From contig NZ_CP120849.1 in assembly GCF_029581355.1 (NCBI RefSeq), forward strand, positions 1 to 27,500: a stretch of 27,500 bases of DNA, given 5' to 3'. Positions within the stretch are counted from its first letter, which is position 1; the number at the start of each line of letters is the position of its first letter. Under the pieces are notes generated by a model. The model was given only the letters and a program-made list of their open reading frames with translations. It was not told the DNA's origin and did not search any database. Source of the DNA: Parabacteroides chongii. Lineage in GTDB: Bacteria > Bacteroidota > Bacteroidia > Bacteroidales > Tannerellaceae. Position numbers and translations under genes: made by a program. Positions 26,413-27,500 of the stretch are shown in pieces.

Positions 26413-26810
26413 TGGAGCTGGAGAGATTCGAACTCTCGTCCAAACGAGGAACTAATCTGCTTTCTACATGTTTATCTTCGCCTTCGATTGTCGAGATCAA
26501 GCAAGACCGAAGCCACCCACTTAATCCTTATCCTCTAAATTTTCGCCTGAGACCCGAGGCTCATTTCAGACTATCTCCGATATTGCTGCACCACCTGATC
26601 GGAAAGCTTCGGAGCAACAGCATCCGGGTGATGTCACGTCCCCACAACTTTTGCAGGGATTAAGCTTGAATCTACTATACTTCGATTAAGCAGCGAGAGC
26701 GTAATTATTTTCGCCAGTTAATTGTTCGTTGTCTGAGATTTAAGTGCAAGCCAACCACGCACTACATGCTTACAAACCACTTCTGCCCGCTGTCAAAACC
26801 GGTCAGCCCC
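26413..26810 (-). ncRNA. ssrA: Transfer-messenger RNA (tmRNA)
   Basis: The 5' end GGGGCTGACCGGTTTTGACAG and the 3' end GAGAGTTCGAATCTCTCCAG plus CTCCA form the tRNA-like domain: GGGGCTG pairs with CAGCTCC, and the T arm carries TTCGAATC. The CCA is not fully encoded (CAA follows the discriminator A). The tag frame at 26686-26715 reads GENNYALAA and a TAA stop, preceded by the usual resume context. It rescues stalled ribosomes and marks the products for degradation. Length is about 398 nt, normal for the group. The 3' end points at the prophage; the 3' end of ssrA is a common target of tyrosine integrases, so it is the likely insertion site. Confidence 0.96.
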
Positions 26811-26824
26811 ATGATTTGTGAATA

Positions 26825-26832
26825 CAAAGATA
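26825..26832 (-). promoter_or_regulatory. tmRNA promoter -7 element
   Basis: TATCTTTG on the minus strand is a full Bacteroidales -7 consensus, 14 bases before the mature 5' end of tmRNA, leaving a short leader for RNase P to remove. I see no good TTTG at -33. Confidence 0.6.
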
Positions 26833-26870
26833 CGAAGAATCTCCGTATCTCCGTACTCTGTTTAGTTTTT

Positions 26871-27500
26871 TTATTCTATTACGCCAATTTCACGGAACCA
26901 GTCTTCAGCTCTGTCAGGCCATTCATTGACTGCTGCCCCGGTATCTCGCAGACCATAACCATGTCCGCCTTTACTATACAAATGCATCCAGGCAGGCACA
27001 CCTGCTTCTTTCAAGGCATAATAATAGAAAAGGCTGCTGTTAATATATGACTTATCGTCTTCTGCCTGAATCAACATAGTCGGAGGTGTAGCCGGAGTTA
27101 CCTTGAGCTCCGATGCCAACTGGAAGTTTTCACCATCCAGGTAAGCAGGATATACCAACAGGCAAAAATCCGGACGACAGCTAACCTTATCTGCTGCATC
27201 GACTGCCGGATAGGTTCTTTTTTCAAAGTTATTGCTAACCATAGCAGAAAGATGTCCCCCTGCAGAAAAGCCCATTACGCCAATACGCAGCGGATCCACA
27301 TTCATCTCTTCTGCATGAGCTCTGACATAACCGATCGCACGTTGCAAATCCTGTAACGGAGCTTCATGTTTCTCACGACCTTCCCGGCGCGGAACACGAT
27401 ACTTAACCAATACCGCTGTTATTCCCAGGTTATTCAACCATTCACAAACTTCATCTCCTTCCAGGTCGTAAGCCAGAATATTGTAGCCGCCACCAGGGCA
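26871..27500 (-). CDS. Alpha/beta-hydrolase (acetyl-esterase / BD-FAE-like), partial at N-terminus
   Basis: This is a host gene whose 5' part lies beyond the right edge; about 209 residues are visible. The open frame continues upstream of the internal Met at 27437 to CPGGGYNILAYDLEGDEVCE, whose PGGGY is the oxyanion-hole motif. The nucleophile elbow is GFSAGG, the acid is in PPTMLIQAEDDKSY and the histidine in SKGGHGYGL, a complete Ser-Asp-His triad of the acetyl-xylan-esterase-like/BD-FAE group. Such enzymes remove acetyl or feruloyl groups from plant or host glycans and fit a polysaccharide-degrading gut bacterium. Any signal peptide would be outside the window. The frame shows no lesions, unlike the nearby phage genes. 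Confidence 0.88.
   Translation of the reverse strand, partial: CPGGGYNILAYDLEGDEVCEWLNNLGITAVLVKYRVPRREGREKHEAPLQDLQRAIGYVRAHAEEMNVDPLRIGVMGFSAGGHLSAMVSNNFEKRTYPAVDAADKVSCRPDFCLLVYPAYLDGENFQLASELKVTPATPPTMLIQAEDDKSYINSSLFYYYALKEAGVPAWMHLYSKGGHGYGLRDTGAAVNEWPDRAEDWFREIGVIE

Noticed and set aside
26833..26860. Direct repeat TCTCCGTATCTCCGTA upstream of tmRNA as a regulatory repeat
   Set aside because: Two copies of eight bases in a short intergenic stretch are too little to support a function.
1..27500. Diversity-generating retroelement, common in phages of this group
   Set aside because: No reverse transcriptase, template repeat or variable C-type-lectin domain is visible; the surface genes here are LamG, PEGA and collagen-like. 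It could lie beyond the left edge.
1..27500. CRISPR array, insertion sequence or tRNA gene
   Set aside because: No spaced direct repeats, transposase frame or tRNA cloverleaf was found apart from the tRNA-like ends of tmRNA.

Overview
This window is the late half of an integrated siphovirus-type prophage from a member of the Bacteroidales. It joins host DNA at the right end. The host assignment rests on promoters of the Bacteroidales type (TTTG near -33, TAnnTTTG near -7), a tmRNA whose tag reads GENNYALAA, and phage protein families I know from Bacteroides and Parabacteroides prophages. From memory the tag fits Parabacteroides or Porphyromonas better than Bacteroides itself (GETNYALAA), but I give that little weight.

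Layout from right to left (almost every gene is on the minus strand). 26871-27500 is a host alpha/beta-hydrolase, cut by the window edge. 26413-26810 is the tmRNA gene, with its 3' end and terminator facing the phage. 26155-26374 is a short boundary with a leftward promoter. Next come a small probable helix-turn-helix protein (25749-26154) and the packaging module: small terminase, large terminase and portal. Three surface or adhesin-like genes follow (a 90-aa protein, a duplicated LamG-like protein and a carbohydrate-binding-like protein) and end at a terminator (19461-19494). The head and tail-shaft module runs from scaffold through decoration protein, major capsid, four connector or completion genes, major tail protein and the G and T chaperones to the tape measure and two small genes. 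It ends at a terminator (9507-9535). A hicAB toxin-antitoxin pair on the plus strand interrupts the late genes. The tail-tip module follows: a very large hub protein, two small conserved genes, a collagen-like fibre, a second fibre, a PEGA plus LamG protein and a 35-aa gene. No integrase, repressor, replication, lysis or reverse-transcriptase gene lies inside the window; they would have to be beyond the left edge.

Main regulatory finding. A 24-bp dyad (ACGACAAT-N6-ATTGTCGT core) occurs three times, always between genes and always upstream of a late module: 25722-25745, 19368-19391 and 8697-8720. At each site a -33/-7 pair with a 20-bp spacer lies at the same distance, 42 to 43 bp from the dyad edge to the start of the -7 element. 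This looks like a three-promoter late regulon with an activator site near -64. The small helix-turn-helix protein beside the first site is a candidate regulator.

Sequence quality. By hand I count about 51 single-base insertions or deletions that break 13 phage genes, but only two in-frame nonsense codons. After correction every broken gene has a length divisible by three and reads through as family-like protein. The lesions lie in patches (roughly 0-4.3, 5.85-6.95, 10.8-11.1, 13.0-13.8 and 14.9-15.0 kb, plus a few elsewhere) separated by clean stretches. This looks more like unpolished sequencing error than biological decay, though decay is not excluded. Genes with several lesions are typed pseudogene here and those with one or two are typed CDS; spans are those of the whole gene.
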